Part shown: in pieces, positions 8,477 through 16,648 of the stretch
Position numbering within the stretch: the stretch's first letter is position 1
Layout of the letters: each line of letters begins with the position of its first letter
Assembly: GCA_017438975.1 (NCBI GenBank)
Contig: JAFRUH010000032.1
Span: 1-49,356, forward strand
Direction: 5' to 3'
Length of the DNA stretch: 49,356 nt
Source: Bacteroidales bacterium
GTDB lineage: Bacteria > Bacteroidota > Bacteroidia > Bacteroidales > UBA932
Program-made: the position numbers and the translations under genes
Notes under the pieces: generated by a model
The model's database searches: none
The model's input: the letters and a program-made list of their open reading frames with translations, nothing else
What the model was told of the DNA's origin: nothing

Positions 8477-8508
8477 CAAATATATTTTATAAATTTGCAA
8501 AGTACAAA
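8477..8508 (-). promoter_or_regulatory. Promoter of lptD (TTTG-N20-TATATTTG)
   Basis: On the minus strand TTTG (8505-8508) precedes TATATTTG (8477-8484) by 20 bases. The lptD ATG follows 32 bases later. It interleaves with the divergent -7 element of the amidase gene. Confidence 0.6.
8490..8497 (+). promoter_or_regulatory. -7 element TAAATTTG of the amidase promoter
   Basis: TAAATTTG matches TAnnTTTG and lies 43 bases before the amidase ATG. No clear TTTG is seen about 20 bases upstream, so the -33 element is weak or absent. It lies inside the lptD promoter on the other strand. Confidence 0.45.
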
Positions 8509-8540
8509 AGTACGACTTATTTCAGATAATTCAAAAACAG

Positions 8541-9650
8541 ATGAACCCGATCAGGACTCTACTGTGCGTATGCACCGCATTTCTTGCAATTGCCGTGCCT
8601 TCCCGCGCGGACGATAATCCGATCCGCCTGAAAACCGTAGTTATTGATCCAGGACACGGAGGCCACGATGCGGGGTGCATCAGCAGGGATAAGAAATCTT
8701 ACGAGAAAATCCTGGCGCTCGATATAGCCAAGCGCTTTGCCGGGAAAATCAGGAAGTCCTTTCCGGATGTCAATGTAATCATGACCCGGGATGACGATAC
8801 CTATGTAACATTAAGCGGCCGTGCGGATATCGCCAATGACAACCACGCCGACCTGTTTATATCCATCCATATCGACGCCCAGGAAGGTGGTACAAACGCA
8901 AACGGTTTTTCGATCCACTGCCTTGGTCAATCCTCCAAGCCCGGCAACGATCTGTATGAGAAGAATCTGGATCTTTGTAAGCGGGAGAATTCCGTTATCC
9001 TGTTGGAAGAGGACTACTCGACAAAGTACCAAGGATTCGATCCTTCTGACGTTCAGTCATATATCTTTTTCAGTCTGATGCAGAACTCCAACCTCGAACG
9101 TAGCCTTGCATTCGCGGACAACGTCTTGAAAGCCATGAAAAAGGGACCAATCGTTCACAACCGGGGCGTATGGCAAAGTCCGCTCTGGGTTCTGTGGCGG
9201 ACTACGATGCCTGCCGTTCTCGTCGAATGCGGATTCATCTCCAATCCCCAGGACCTGGCCGTGCTGCGCTCTGAAAAGGGGAGGGACCGCATTGCGGAAA
9301 ACCTTCTGAATGCTTTTTCTGCCTATAAATCACGCTCCGACAGTGCTTCCCCTTCTACAAAATCCCAGGAGAATCTGCCCCAATCGGATGAACAGACGAA
9401 AGCACTTCCTTCATCATCCGTAATGTACGGGACCCAAGTCCTCGCGACTGGACGGAAAATGGCTTCGAACGATCCCTTCTTCAAGGGATATGAACCGCTT
9501 GCCGTCAAGGGGCCATCCCTCTATAAGTATATCCTGGGGGGTTCCGAAAATGCAGACGAGGCGAGGAAGGAATTCAAAGAAATCCACAAAAAATTTCCCG
9601 ATTCTTTCCTGGTGCGGATCGAGGGTGAAAAAGTCACTCGTACAAAATAA
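8541..9650 (+). CDS. N-acetylmuramoyl-L-alanine amidase (Amidase_3) with C-terminal SPOR-like domain
   Basis: This periplasmic zinc amidase cuts the bond between MurNAc and the stem peptide of peptidoglycan, typically during cell separation. A signal peptide covers residues 1-23. The Amidase_3 domain shows VVIDPGHGGHDAG (His39), Glu55 in KSYEKI, SIHID (His110) and the catalytic Glu in VLVECGF near residue 230. After a Ser/Gln-rich linker, residues about 298-365 resemble a SPOR domain (YGTQVLATGRKM, then SFLVRIEGE), which binds denuded glycan at the division septum. It diverges from lptD with overlapping promoters. A run of Ts follows the stop, but no strong hairpin. Confidence 0.92.
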   Translation: MNPIRTLLCVCTAFLAIAVPSRADDNPIRLKTVVIDPGHGGHDAGCISRDKKSYEKILALDIAKRFAGKIRKSFPDVNVIMTRDDDTYVTLSGRADIANDNHADLFISIHIDAQEGGTNANGFSIHCLGQSSKPGNDLYEKNLDLCKRENSVILLEEDYSTKYQGFDPSDVQSYIFFSLMQNSNLERSLAFADNVLKAMKKGPIVHNRGVWQSPLWVLWRTTMPAVLVECGFISNPQDLAVLRSEKGRDRIAENLLNAFSAYKSRSDSASPSTKSQENLPQSDEQTKALPSSSVMYGTQVLATGRKMASNDPFFKGYEPLAVKGPSLYKYILGGSENADEARKEFKEIHKKFPDSFLVRIEGEKVTRTK

Positions 9651-9937
9651 TTTTTTTCCTTTCTGCATAGCGCTGCAAAAGGGATAAAACGCGTTTTTTT
9701 AATTTAAAACCTTTCTAAATTACAATATTGGATTATTCGCGATAAATTTAAAAAATGCGTTTTTAAGTATCTGATATTCAATATATTATAAAGAAAGGAA
9801 ATCGAGACTGTTTCTGCATTATTTAAGTCAAAAATTTTTTATATGCAATAGGGAAATAATTTTTTTATAAGTTTTTTTTCCTCCAATTTTGCAAAAGAAA
9901 TCAAGGCTTAACCGCTTCTTGTTTTGAACAACCCCTG
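9651..9937. other. AT-rich non-coding region upstream of dnaA
   Basis: This 287-base stretch has no credible gene and is strongly AT-rich with long A and T runs. Two CGCG-centred near-palindromes stand out: AAAACGCGTTTT (9686-9697, perfect) and TTATTCGCGATAA (9733-9745, imperfect). I looked for DnaA boxes of the form TTATNCACA on both strands and found none, so calling it oriC is not justified. It probably contains the dnaA promoter, but no exact TAnnTTTG was found close to the start. Confidence 0.5.
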
Positions 9938-11365
9938 ATGCAGGTAAACGATAGACATATTGCTGTATGGAACAACTGTCTGCAGATCATTGCCAACAAC
10001 ATTGATCCGCAGCAGTTCGATACCTGGTTCAAACCCATCAGGCCGGTTTCCCTCGTAGAGTCGAAACTGACGGTCGAGGTACCGTCGGAGTTCTTCCGGG
10101 AGTATGTCGAAGATGCGTTCCTGCCGCTTCTCAAGAGCACGCTCCGCCGTGCGATCGGCGCCGATGCGCAGCTGGCCTATATGGTCCGCCCGGTCAGGAA
10201 CCAGCAGCCGATGGTCTATGCCGCGGCCGTGGGCAACGCGCCCGTCAATCCGACCGTTTCGATCAGCACCTACCATCCTTCCGAGCACCCTAGCCCCTTT
10301 GTATTCCCCGGGACGCAGCGGGTCCGGATCAATCCGAGGCTCAAGGCAGAGTATTGTTTCGAGAATCTTGTCGAGGGTGAGTGCAACCGGATGGGCATCA
10401 CCGCAGGGGAGAGCATCGCAATGTCCCCCGGGAAAACGCCATTCAACCCGCTGTTCATCTTCGCGGGACCCGGTCTCGGCAAGACCCACCTTATCCAGGC
10501 GATCGGTAACGAAATCAAGCAGAAATATCCCGAACTGGTTGTCCTCTATGTGACCGGAAATGAGTTCAAGACCCAGTACATGGACGCTGCGATGGGGAAC
10601 AAGCTTACCGATTTCCTCGCTTACTACATGCGGATCGATGTCCTCCTCGTGGATGATATCCAGGACCTCCAGGGCCAAGGATCGCAGAATGCGTTCTTCA
10701 ATGTGTTCAACCATCTCCACCAGTCCGGGAAACAGCTGATTTTCACGTCGGACCGCGCACCGGTGGACCTGCAGAATTTCGAAGAGCGCCTGCTCTCACG
10801 TTTCAAATGGGGTCTTTCCGTCGAGCTCTCGCGCCCCGATTTCGCCACCCGTCTCTCCATGCTCCGCTCCCGCAGTTTCCGGGAAGGTGTTCCCGTCAGC
10901 GATGAGGTCCTGAACTACCTGGCTACCCGGATCAAGTCCAATTTCCGGGAACTGGAAGGCGCACTGATCTCCCTGACGGCCCACGCAACCCTCGCCCACA
11001 AGGATATCACGGTCGAACTGGCGGAAAGCATCACCGAGAAGATCATCGGGGAAGAGCAAAGCGATATCTCGATCGACCGGATCATCCATGTCGTCTGCGA
11101 TTATTTCAATATCACCCGCGACGACATGCTCTCCAAGAGCCGCAAGCGCCCGATCGTCCAGGCGAGGCAGATCGCGATGTACGAATGCCGCAACCTGATC
11201 CAGAACTGCTCCCTGTCCACGATCGGCAGCGAACTGGGCGGGAAGGACCATGCGACCGTCCTCCACGCCTGCAGCACCGTGCAGGACCTGATGGCGACGG
11301 ACCGTTCTTTCCGGCAGTATGTCGACGACATCGAGAACATGCTCCTGGTCGCAGTCGCGCGATAG
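9938..11365 (+). CDS. dnaA: Chromosomal replication initiator DnaA
   Basis: DnaA binds oriC and melts the origin to begin replication. The 475-residue protein has domain I (1-about 85), a linker, an AAA+ domain with Walker A GPGLGKTH (177-184) and Walker B LLVDD (236-240), and a C-terminal DNA-binding domain carrying GGKDHATVLHA, the DnaA signature (usual form GGRDHTTVLHA). The sensor stretch TSDRAPVDLQNFEERLLSRF is also typical. The Met at 9938 is followed by a standard domain I (WNNCLQII). dnaN is not adjacent. The next gene, pepD, begins 55 bases downstream behind an AT-rich inverted repeat. Confidence 0.97.
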   Translation: MQVNDRHIAVWNNCLQIIANNIDPQQFDTWFKPIRPVSLVESKLTVEVPSEFFREYVEDAFLPLLKSTLRRAIGADAQLAYMVRPVRNQQPMVYAAAVGNAPVNPTVSISTYHPSEHPSPFVFPGTQRVRINPRLKAEYCFENLVEGECNRMGITAGESIAMSPGKTPFNPLFIFAGPGLGKTHLIQAIGNEIKQKYPELVVLYVTGNEFKTQYMDAAMGNKLTDFLAYYMRIDVLLVDDIQDLQGQGSQNAFFNVFNHLHQSGKQLIFTSDRAPVDLQNFEERLLSRFKWGLSVELSRPDFATRLSMLRSRSFREGVPVSDEVLNYLATRIKSNFRELEGALISLTAHATLAHKDITVELAESITEKIIGEEQSDISIDRIIHVVCDYFNITRDDMLSKSRKRPIVQARQIAMYECRNLIQNCSLSTIGSELGGKDHATVLHACSTVQDLMATDRSFRQYVDDIENMLLVAVAR

Positions 11366-11394
11366 ATTTCCACTTTTCAGTTTTTTTGACTATT

Positions 11395-11419
11395 TTTACA
11401 AAACTTAACATTTTGTAAA
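11395..11419. repeat. 9-bp inverted repeat directly before the pepD start codon
   Basis: TTTACAAAA (11395-11403) and TTTTGTAAA (11411-11419) are perfect reverse complements around a seven-base spacer, and end one base before the pepD ATG at 11421. It could be an operator or a structure over the start. It lacks the GC-rich stem of an intrinsic terminator for dnaA. Confidence 0.5.
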
Positions 11420-11420
11420 G

Positions 11421-12851
11421 ATGGATTCGAACAGCGTACTCTCAGTCTTCAAAGAGATTACCCGGATTCCGAGGGAGTCGGGACACGAAGGACCAATGAC
11501 AGCCTTCCTGCAGAAATTCGCCGCGGACAGGAACTTGACATGTAAGACGGACAAAACCGGCAATGTGCTGATTATCAAAGGAGCGACTCCCGGCAGGATG
11601 CATATCGCCCCTCTTGTCCTCCAGGCCCATCAGGACATGGTCTGCGAGAAAAAGGGGAGTTTCGAGTTCGATTTCCGGAAAGATCCGATCCCTTATGAGA
11701 TCGAGGACGGATGGATGATCGCCAGGGACACGACCCTCGGCGCGGATGACGGAATCGGCATCGCGGCCTGTCTCGCCCTGCTGGACAGCGATCTTCCGAT
11801 GGGCAAGGTCGAGTGCCTGTTCACGATCTCCGAGGAGACCGGCATGGACGGAGCCTTCGCCCTGGAAAAGGGATTCTTCGACGGGAAGACGCTGATCAAC
11901 CTGGATTCCGAAGATGAAGGGCAGCTTTTCGTCGGATGCGCCGGAGGAATCGATACCCGCGCCGAGATCCGGTATGAAACGGAACCTCTCGAAAAGAATT
12001 TCAAACCGATGCGTCTGCGCATTTCGGGCGCGACCGGCGGTCATAGCGGGGATGATATCAACAAGGAAAGGGCGAACGTGCTCCAGCAGCTCTGCCGTTT
12101 CCTCTATACCCAGCTCCAGTACGACTATCAGCTGATCAGCATCTCCGGCGGTAACAAGGCGAATGCGATCTGCCGCGAGGCTGAGGCGGTCATCGCCGTC
12201 CCGGATGACGAATTCCAGGACATGGTCACCGATTTCCAAGCCTTCAGCCAGATCGTCAAGGATGAATTCAAGAATACGGAATCCGAGCTGAAATTCGAAT
12301 CAAAAGGCATCCGCTACAGCGGAGAGGCCATTTCTTCCGATGTCGCCGGAGATATCATCGCAACCCTGAACGCCTGCCCGCACGGAGTCGTGGCGATGAG
12401 CACCGACATTCCCGGGCTAGTCGAAACTTCGACCAACTTCGCCATCGTCAAGACGGAAAAAGACAACCGGATCACTGTCGTCACCAACCAGCGCAGTTCC
12501 GTCAACAGCGCCCTTCACGCCATCGCCGAAAAGGTCGAGGCGGTCTTCATCCTCGGCGGGTTCGACGTGGAGCATACGGGGGAATATCCGGGATGGAAGC
12601 CGAACCTCGACTCCCGAATCCTCGAACAAAGCATCAAGTCATACCGGAAACTCTTCGGGACTGAACCCGAAGTGAAAGCAATCCATGCAGGCCTGGAATG
12701 CGGCCTGTTCCTGGAAAAGTTCCCGGATCTTGACATGATCTCCTTCGGACCGACCCTCCGAGGCGTCCACGCCCCGGGCGAACGTCTCGAACTCGCTTCG
12801 CTGGACAAATTCGTCGAGCTCCTGAAAGACATCGTCACCAATTTCGTCTGA
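11421..12851 (+). CDS. pepD: Aminoacyl-histidine dipeptidase (peptidase D, M20 family)
   Basis: PepD is a cytoplasmic zinc metallopeptidase that hydrolyses dipeptides, notably those with C-terminal His. At 476 residues the length is normal. Metal-site motifs are visible: VLQAHQDM (His70, Asp72), TLGADDGIG (106-114), SEETGMDGA (137-145) with the catalytic Glu pair, and NLDSEDEG. The dimerisation domain follows (GGHSGDDI near 210). The C-terminal HAGLECG, with another metal His, is present. The stop is followed one base later by the rpe ATG, so the two are co-transcribed. Confidence 0.94.
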   Translation: MDSNSVLSVFKEITRIPRESGHEGPMTAFLQKFAADRNLTCKTDKTGNVLIIKGATPGRMHIAPLVLQAHQDMVCEKKGSFEFDFRKDPIPYEIEDGWMIARDTTLGADDGIGIAACLALLDSDLPMGKVECLFTISEETGMDGAFALEKGFFDGKTLINLDSEDEGQLFVGCAGGIDTRAEIRYETEPLEKNFKPMRLRISGATGGHSGDDINKERANVLQQLCRFLYTQLQYDYQLISISGGNKANAICREAEAVIAVPDDEFQDMVTDFQAFSQIVKDEFKNTESELKFESKGIRYSGEAISSDVAGDIIATLNACPHGVVAMSTDIPGLVETSTNFAIVKTEKDNRITVVTNQRSSVNSALHAIAEKVEAVFILGGFDVEHTGEYPGWKPNLDSRILEQSIKSYRKLFGTEPEVKAIHAGLECGLFLEKFPDLDMISFGPTLRGVHAPGERLELASLDKFVELLKDIVTNFV

Positions 12852-12852
12852 T

Positions 12853-13500
12853 ATGATCCAGGTCGCCCCATCGATGCTCGCGGCGGACTTCCTCCACCTT
12901 GAAAAGGACGTGGAGCTCGTCAACCGCTGCGGGGACATCTTCCACCTCGATATCATGGACGGGTCCTTCGTCCCGAACATTTCCTACGGTTTCCCCGTCG
13001 TCCATGCCATCGCGGGAGCTGCTGAAAGGCCCATGGACGCCCACCTGATGATCGTCAATCCCGGCAAGTATCTCGAGCGTTTCGCGGCCGAAGGGGTTTC
13101 GATGCTCAGTTTCCATCTGGAAGCGGCCGGAGAAGATACGGAAGAACTCCTCGGACGGGTCCGGTCCCTCGGAATGAAGGCTGGCCTCGCCATCAATCCG
13201 GACGTTCCTGTGGAAAACCTGTTTCCCTATCTGGGATCGTTGGATTACGTCCTCATAATGAGCGTTTTCGCGGGTTTTGGCGGCCAGAAATTCATCGAAG
13301 GGACCCTGGACAGGATCCGCACCGTCAAGCGGGAAATCCGCAGGCGGAAACTGAACGTCCTGATTGAAGTGGACGGAGGGATCGGCCCGAACAACGCACC
13401 GGCCCTCTCGGAAGCCGGAGCCGACATCCTGGTCGCCGGCAGTTCCGTCTTCAAGGCGCCGGATCCGGACGAGGCTATAAGATATATCCGAGTTCCTTAA
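12853..13500 (+). CDS. rpe: Ribulose-phosphate 3-epimerase
   Basis: Rpe interconverts ribulose 5-phosphate and xylulose 5-phosphate in the pentose phosphate pathway. It is a 215-residue TIM barrel with metal and catalytic residues in HLDIMDG (31-37), His64 in MDAHLM, and Asp174 in VDGGI. The usual phosphate loop MSVNPGFGGQ reads MSVFAGFGGQKF here (136-147): Asn-Pro is replaced by Phe-Ala while the Gly-rich end is kept. It starts one base after pepD. Its 3' end overlaps the convergent birA by 26 bases with no terminator between them. Confidence 0.94.
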   Translation: MIQVAPSMLAADFLHLEKDVELVNRCGDIFHLDIMDGSFVPNISYGFPVVHAIAGAAERPMDAHLMIVNPGKYLERFAAEGVSMLSFHLEAAGEDTEELLGRVRSLGMKAGLAINPDVPVENLFPYLGSLDYVLIMSVFAGFGGQKFIEGTLDRIRTVKREIRRRKLNVLIEVDGGIGPNNAPALSEAGADILVAGSSVFKAPDPDEAIRYIRVP

Positions 13501-14224
13501 AGGCGAAAAGCCGGGTACCCTGATCCGTCTCCAGGATCGCTCGCCCGTCGGAAGAAACCCCGGTCAGAGTGCCTTCGAACTCCTCTCCGCCGGGAAGGTC
13601 CCGGTAGCGGCGACGTGTGGACTTCCAGAAAAGAAACGCCTCATAACGCTCCCTGAGCGTATTCCCATCGCCTTCCAGCGCATCGATGATCTCACGGACA
13701 ATCCTTCCGGAGAGGTCTTCCAGCGCTGCATCGACATCCGTATCCATCCCGGTTGCGCACTTGACGGAGGTGGCGTTGGCCAGGGCAGGGAAGTCCGTCT
13801 GATTCAGATTCAAGCCGAAGCCGATCACGGAAGATCCTATGTTTCCGCCCGAAAGGACGTTTTCGATCAGGACCCCGCAAATCTTCTTTCCCCGGACATA
13901 GATGTCATTCGGCCACTTGACGAGGGAGGAAACCCGGAGGCTGTCCAGATAATCGTGCATGGCGAGGGAAAAGGCCATGTTGAGACGGAAATAGTCCCTG
14001 GCGGGAAGAGGCGGGATCCCGTCCCTCCCGAAGCGGACGAGGAGGGATGCCGTCAGGTTCCGTCCGGGCTCCGTCAGCCAGGAATTTCCCCTCTGTCCGC
14101 GACCGGCGGTCTGATCGCGCGCGGCGATGACTGACAAATTGTCAAGCTCCTCCAAGTGCCTCTGGACCTCGTTCTGCGTGGAATCCAAGGAATTGTACCA
14201 TATAATATGGATCTTATTTTCCAT
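13475..14224 (-). CDS. birA: Biotin--[acetyl-CoA-carboxylase] ligase (monofunctional BirA/BPL)
   Basis: The enzyme activates biotin as biotinyl-AMP and attaches it to carboxyl-carrier proteins. The 249-residue protein begins directly with the catalytic domain, so it lacks the DNA-binding domain of E. coli BirA and should not act as a repressor. The biotin loop is GRGQRGNSW (41-49) and the catalytic lysine motif KWPND (103-107). A short C-terminal SH3-like domain follows. It overlaps rpe tail to tail and diverges from rsfS across a 70-base region with a promoter element for each strand. Confidence 0.93.
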   Translation of the reverse strand: MENKIHIIWYNSLDSTQNEVQRHLEELDNLSVIAARDQTAGRGQRGNSWLTEPGRNLTASLLVRFGRDGIPPLPARDYFRLNMAFSLAMHDYLDSLRVSSLVKWPNDIYVRGKKICGVLIENVLSGGNIGSSVIGFGLNLNQTDFPALANATSVKCATGMDTDVDAALEDLSGRIVREIIDALEGDGNTLRERYEAFLFWKSTRRRYRDLPGGEEFEGTLTGVSSDGRAILETDQGTRLFAFKELGYIL

Positions 14225-14240
14225 TGGTTCAGATTTTGAT

Positions 14241-14262
14241 TATCTTTGTTTCGGCAAATGTA
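14241..14262. promoter_or_regulatory. Face-to-face -7 elements for rsfS (+) and birA (-)
   Basis: TATCTTTG on the plus strand (14241-14248) lies 46 bases before the rsfS ATG. TACATTTG on the minus strand (14255-14262) lies 30 bases before the birA ATG. Both match TAnnTTTG. Their predicted start sites lie inside each other's core, so the two promoters should compete. No clear -33 element is seen for either. Confidence 0.5.
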
Positions 14263-14294
14263 CGCCAATTTAACGGAAAGATAAAATCTACTTT

Positions 14295-14669
14295 ATGATT
14301 ACCCATGACCTCCGGCTCATTGCCGACGCGATTCTCGACAAGAAGGGCCAGAACGTGATTTCACTGGACTTGAGAAAACTGGACGGAGCCATCGCCGATT
14401 ATTTCGTGATCTGCGACGCTTCCAATACGACACAGGTTGGCGCCGTGTCCGACAACATCCGAGAAAAGATGGAAGAAGAAGGGCATAAGCTGCTCCGTTC
14501 CCAGGGTGAAGAGAACAATTTCTGGATCATCCAGGACTACGGAAATATCCTGATCCATATTTTCCTGAAAGAATACCGGGATTTCTACCGGCTCGAAGAC
14601 CTCTGGGCAGACGTTCCGCGCAAGGAATACCAGGAAAGAAAGAAAACAACGCCGAAAAAAGAAAAATAA
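14295..14669 (+). CDS. rsfS: Ribosome silencing factor RsfS
   Basis: RsfS binds ribosomal protein L14 and blocks subunit joining when nutrients are scarce. The 124-residue protein has the family core ISLDLRKLDGAIADYFVICDA (residues 22-42) and the later stretch WIIQDYGNILIHIF. It ends in a basic tail (KKTTPKKEK). Its TAA overlaps the ftsH ATG by one base (TAATG), so translation is probably coupled. It leads the rsfS-ftsH-cdsA-psd operon. Confidence 0.94.
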   Translation: MITHDLRLIADAILDKKGQNVISLDLRKLDGAIADYFVICDASNTTQVGAVSDNIREKMEEEGHKLLRSQGEENNFWIIQDYGNILIHIFLKEYRDFYRLEDLWADVPRKEYQERKKTTPKKEK

Positions 14670-16648
14670 TGGCTGGCAACAATAATAATAAAAACGACCG
14701 GAAGGGAAAGGGATTCGGATTCACGATCAATCTGTCCACGATCTTCTACATTCTCCTGCTGACCGGCCTGGGCTGGATGCTGTTCGCCCGGGGCGGAAAT
14801 TCCTCCCACGCCGTGAAAGCGGAATGGGCGGAGGTGGAGAGCATGATCAAAAACGGAGACGTCGCGGAGATCGAGTATATCCGCAACGATTTCCAGGGAC
14901 AGGTCAAGATCCGTCCCGAACGTCTGGCAAAGTATGCGGACCGTTTCCCGGGCGGAATCGTTCCGAAGCGTTCCCCGCATTTCTACTTCCTGGTTTCCAA
15001 CAAGTTCGATCCGGAAACGACCTTCGGCGCCCTGAATGAGAATCTCGAAGCCGGGAGCAAGGTCAAGGTAGTCATGCAGGAAAACGAGCATGTCTGGGAA
15101 GGGGTTCTGCAACTGATCGTTCCGTTCATTTTCTTCTTCCTGATCTTCTTCTTGATGACCCGTTCGATGTCCCGGTCCATGGGTGGCGGCGGTGGCGGCG
15201 GAGGAATGATGAATCCCTTCAACACCGGAAAATCGACCGGCAAGCTCGCCGACAAGAATGAGGTCCAGGTTACGTTCAAGGACGTCGCCGGCCTGTACGG
15301 TGCCAAGGAAGAGGTGATGGAGATCGTCGATTTCCTCAAGAATCCAAAGAAGTATACCGCCCTCGGCGGAAAGATCCCCAAGGGTGCCCTCCTCGTCGGC
15401 CCTCCGGGAACGGGCAAGACCCTTCTCGCCAAGGCCGTGGCGGGGGAGGCCAACGTGCCCTTCTTCTCGATCTCCGGTTCCGACTTCGTGGAAATGTTCG
15501 TAGGCGTCGGCGCAAGCCGTGTCCGCGACTTGTTCCGCCAGGCCAAGGAGAAGGCCCCTTGTATCGTATTCATCGACGAGATCGACGCTGTCGGACGGGC
15601 CCGCGGCAAGAACGCCGGATTCTCCTCCAATGACGAGCGGGAAAATACGCTGAACCAGCTTCTTACCGAGATGGACGGCTTCGGCAGCAATTCAGGGGTC
15701 ATCGTCCTGGCCGCGACGAACCGGGCCGATATCCTCGACAAGGCGCTGATGCGGGCCGGACGTTTCGACCGCCAGATCCATGTCGAACTCCCCGAACTCA
15801 AGGAGCGCGAGGAAATCTTCCAGGTCCATCTGAGGGGTCTCAAGCTCGCGGACGATTTCAATGTCGGATTCATGGCGAAACACACCCCGGGGTTCTCAGG
15901 CGCCGATATCGCCAACGTCTGTAACGAAGCTGCTCTGACAGCCGCCCGCCGGAACCACGAATCCGTGCGGCAGGAAGATTTCCTGGAGGCCGTAGACCGG
16001 ATCATCGGAGGTCTGGAGCGGAAGTCCAACACGATCATGACCCCTGCGGAGAAGCGTACAACGGCCTACCACGAGGCCGGACACGCCCTCGCCGGATGGC
16101 TCCTTCCGTATGCCGATCCCGTCTTCAAGGTCAGCATCATCCCGAGAGGCAATGCCCTCGGCCTGACCTGGCATCTGCCCGAGGAACGCAAGAACTGGTC
16201 GAAGTCGATCATGATGGACCAGATGTGCACCCTGATGGGCGGCCGTGTCGCGGAAGAGGTGCTCAACGGAGAACCCAGCACCGGTGCCCTGAACGACCTG
16301 GAGCGTCTGACCGGCATGGCCTACAGCATGGTCCAGTTCTACGGCATGAGCGAGAAGGTCGGAGCCCTGTCCTTCTACGATTCGACAGGAGCCCGCGGCT
16401 ATGAGTTGACGAAACCCTATTCGGAGAAAACCGCGGAACTGATGGACCAGGAGGTGAAGGACATCGTCCGGGAGGTCCATGACAGGACCCGCCGCCTCAT
16501 CGAGGACCACCGCGACGGTTTCATGCAGCTCGGTGCGCTGCTTCTCGAAAAAGAAGTTATCTTTGCAGAAGATATCGAGCGGATACTCGGACCGAAGGTC
16601 CAGCCCTCCGGCGACGACCGATTTGAAACGCCTGCCGAAAATGAATAA
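14669..16648 (+). CDS. ftsH: ATP-dependent zinc metalloprotease FtsH
   Basis: FtsH is a hexameric inner-membrane AAA+ protease that removes damaged membrane proteins and regulators. The 659 residues comprise a first membrane segment (about 20-40), a periplasmic domain, a second membrane segment (about 146-165), a poly-Gly linker (172-179), an AAA+ domain with Walker A GPPGTGKT (244-251) and FIDEIDAVG, and the protease domain with the zinc motif HEAGH (468-472). The start is set by the overlap with rsfS. The 3' end overlaps the cdsA start by eight bases. In other bacteria FtsH tunes lipid A and phospholipid balance, which fits the downstream cdsA and psd; this link is inference here. Confidence 0.97.
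   Translation: MAGNNNNKNDRKGKGFGFTINLSTIFYILLLTGLGWMLFARGGNSSHAVKAEWAEVESMIKNGDVAEIEYIRNDFQGQVKIRPERLAKYADRFPGGIVPKRSPHFYFLVSNKFDPETTFGALNENLEAGSKVKVVMQENEHVWEGVLQLIVPFIFFFLIFFLMTRSMSRSMGGGGGGGGMMNPFNTGKSTGKLADKNEVQVTFKDVAGLYGAKEEVMEIVDFLKNPKKYTALGGKIPKGALLVGPPGTGKTLLAKAVAGEANVPFFSISGSDFVEMFVGVGASRVRDLFRQAKEKAPCIVFIDEIDAVGRARGKNAGFSSNDERENTLNQLLTEMDGFGSNSGVIVLAATNRADILDKALMRAGRFDRQIHVELPELKEREEIFQVHLRGLKLADDFNVGFMAKHTPGFSGADIANVCNEAALTAARRNHESVRQEDFLEAVDRIIGGLERKSNTIMTPAEKRTTAYHEAGHALAGWLLPYADPVFKVSIIPRGNALGLTWHLPEERKNWSKSIMMDQMCTLMGGRVAEEVLNGEPSTGALNDLERLTGMAYSMVQFYGMSEKVGALSFYDSTGARGYELTKPYSEKTAELMDQEVKDIVREVHDRTRRLIEDHRDGFMQLGALLLEKEVIFAEDIERILGPKVQPSGDDRFETPAENE

Noticed and set aside
6963-8492. 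Long plus-strand open frame (509 codons) opposite lptD
   Set aside because: It is the antisense shadow of a GC-rich gene. The translation has no recognisable domain and the minus-strand frame is a clear LptD.
9651-9937. oriC next to dnaA
   Set aside because: No DnaA boxes of the usual form were found. AT-richness and position alone are not enough.
15181-15210. Gly-codon run in ftsH as a microsatellite or frameshift site
   Set aside because: A poly-Gly linker after the second membrane segment is normal for FtsH and the frame continues intact.
16479-16640. Longer N-terminus for cdsA within ftsH
   Set aside because: The upstream extension is an out-of-frame shadow of the FtsH C-terminus. The ATG at 16641 gives a normal CdsA start with a membrane segment.
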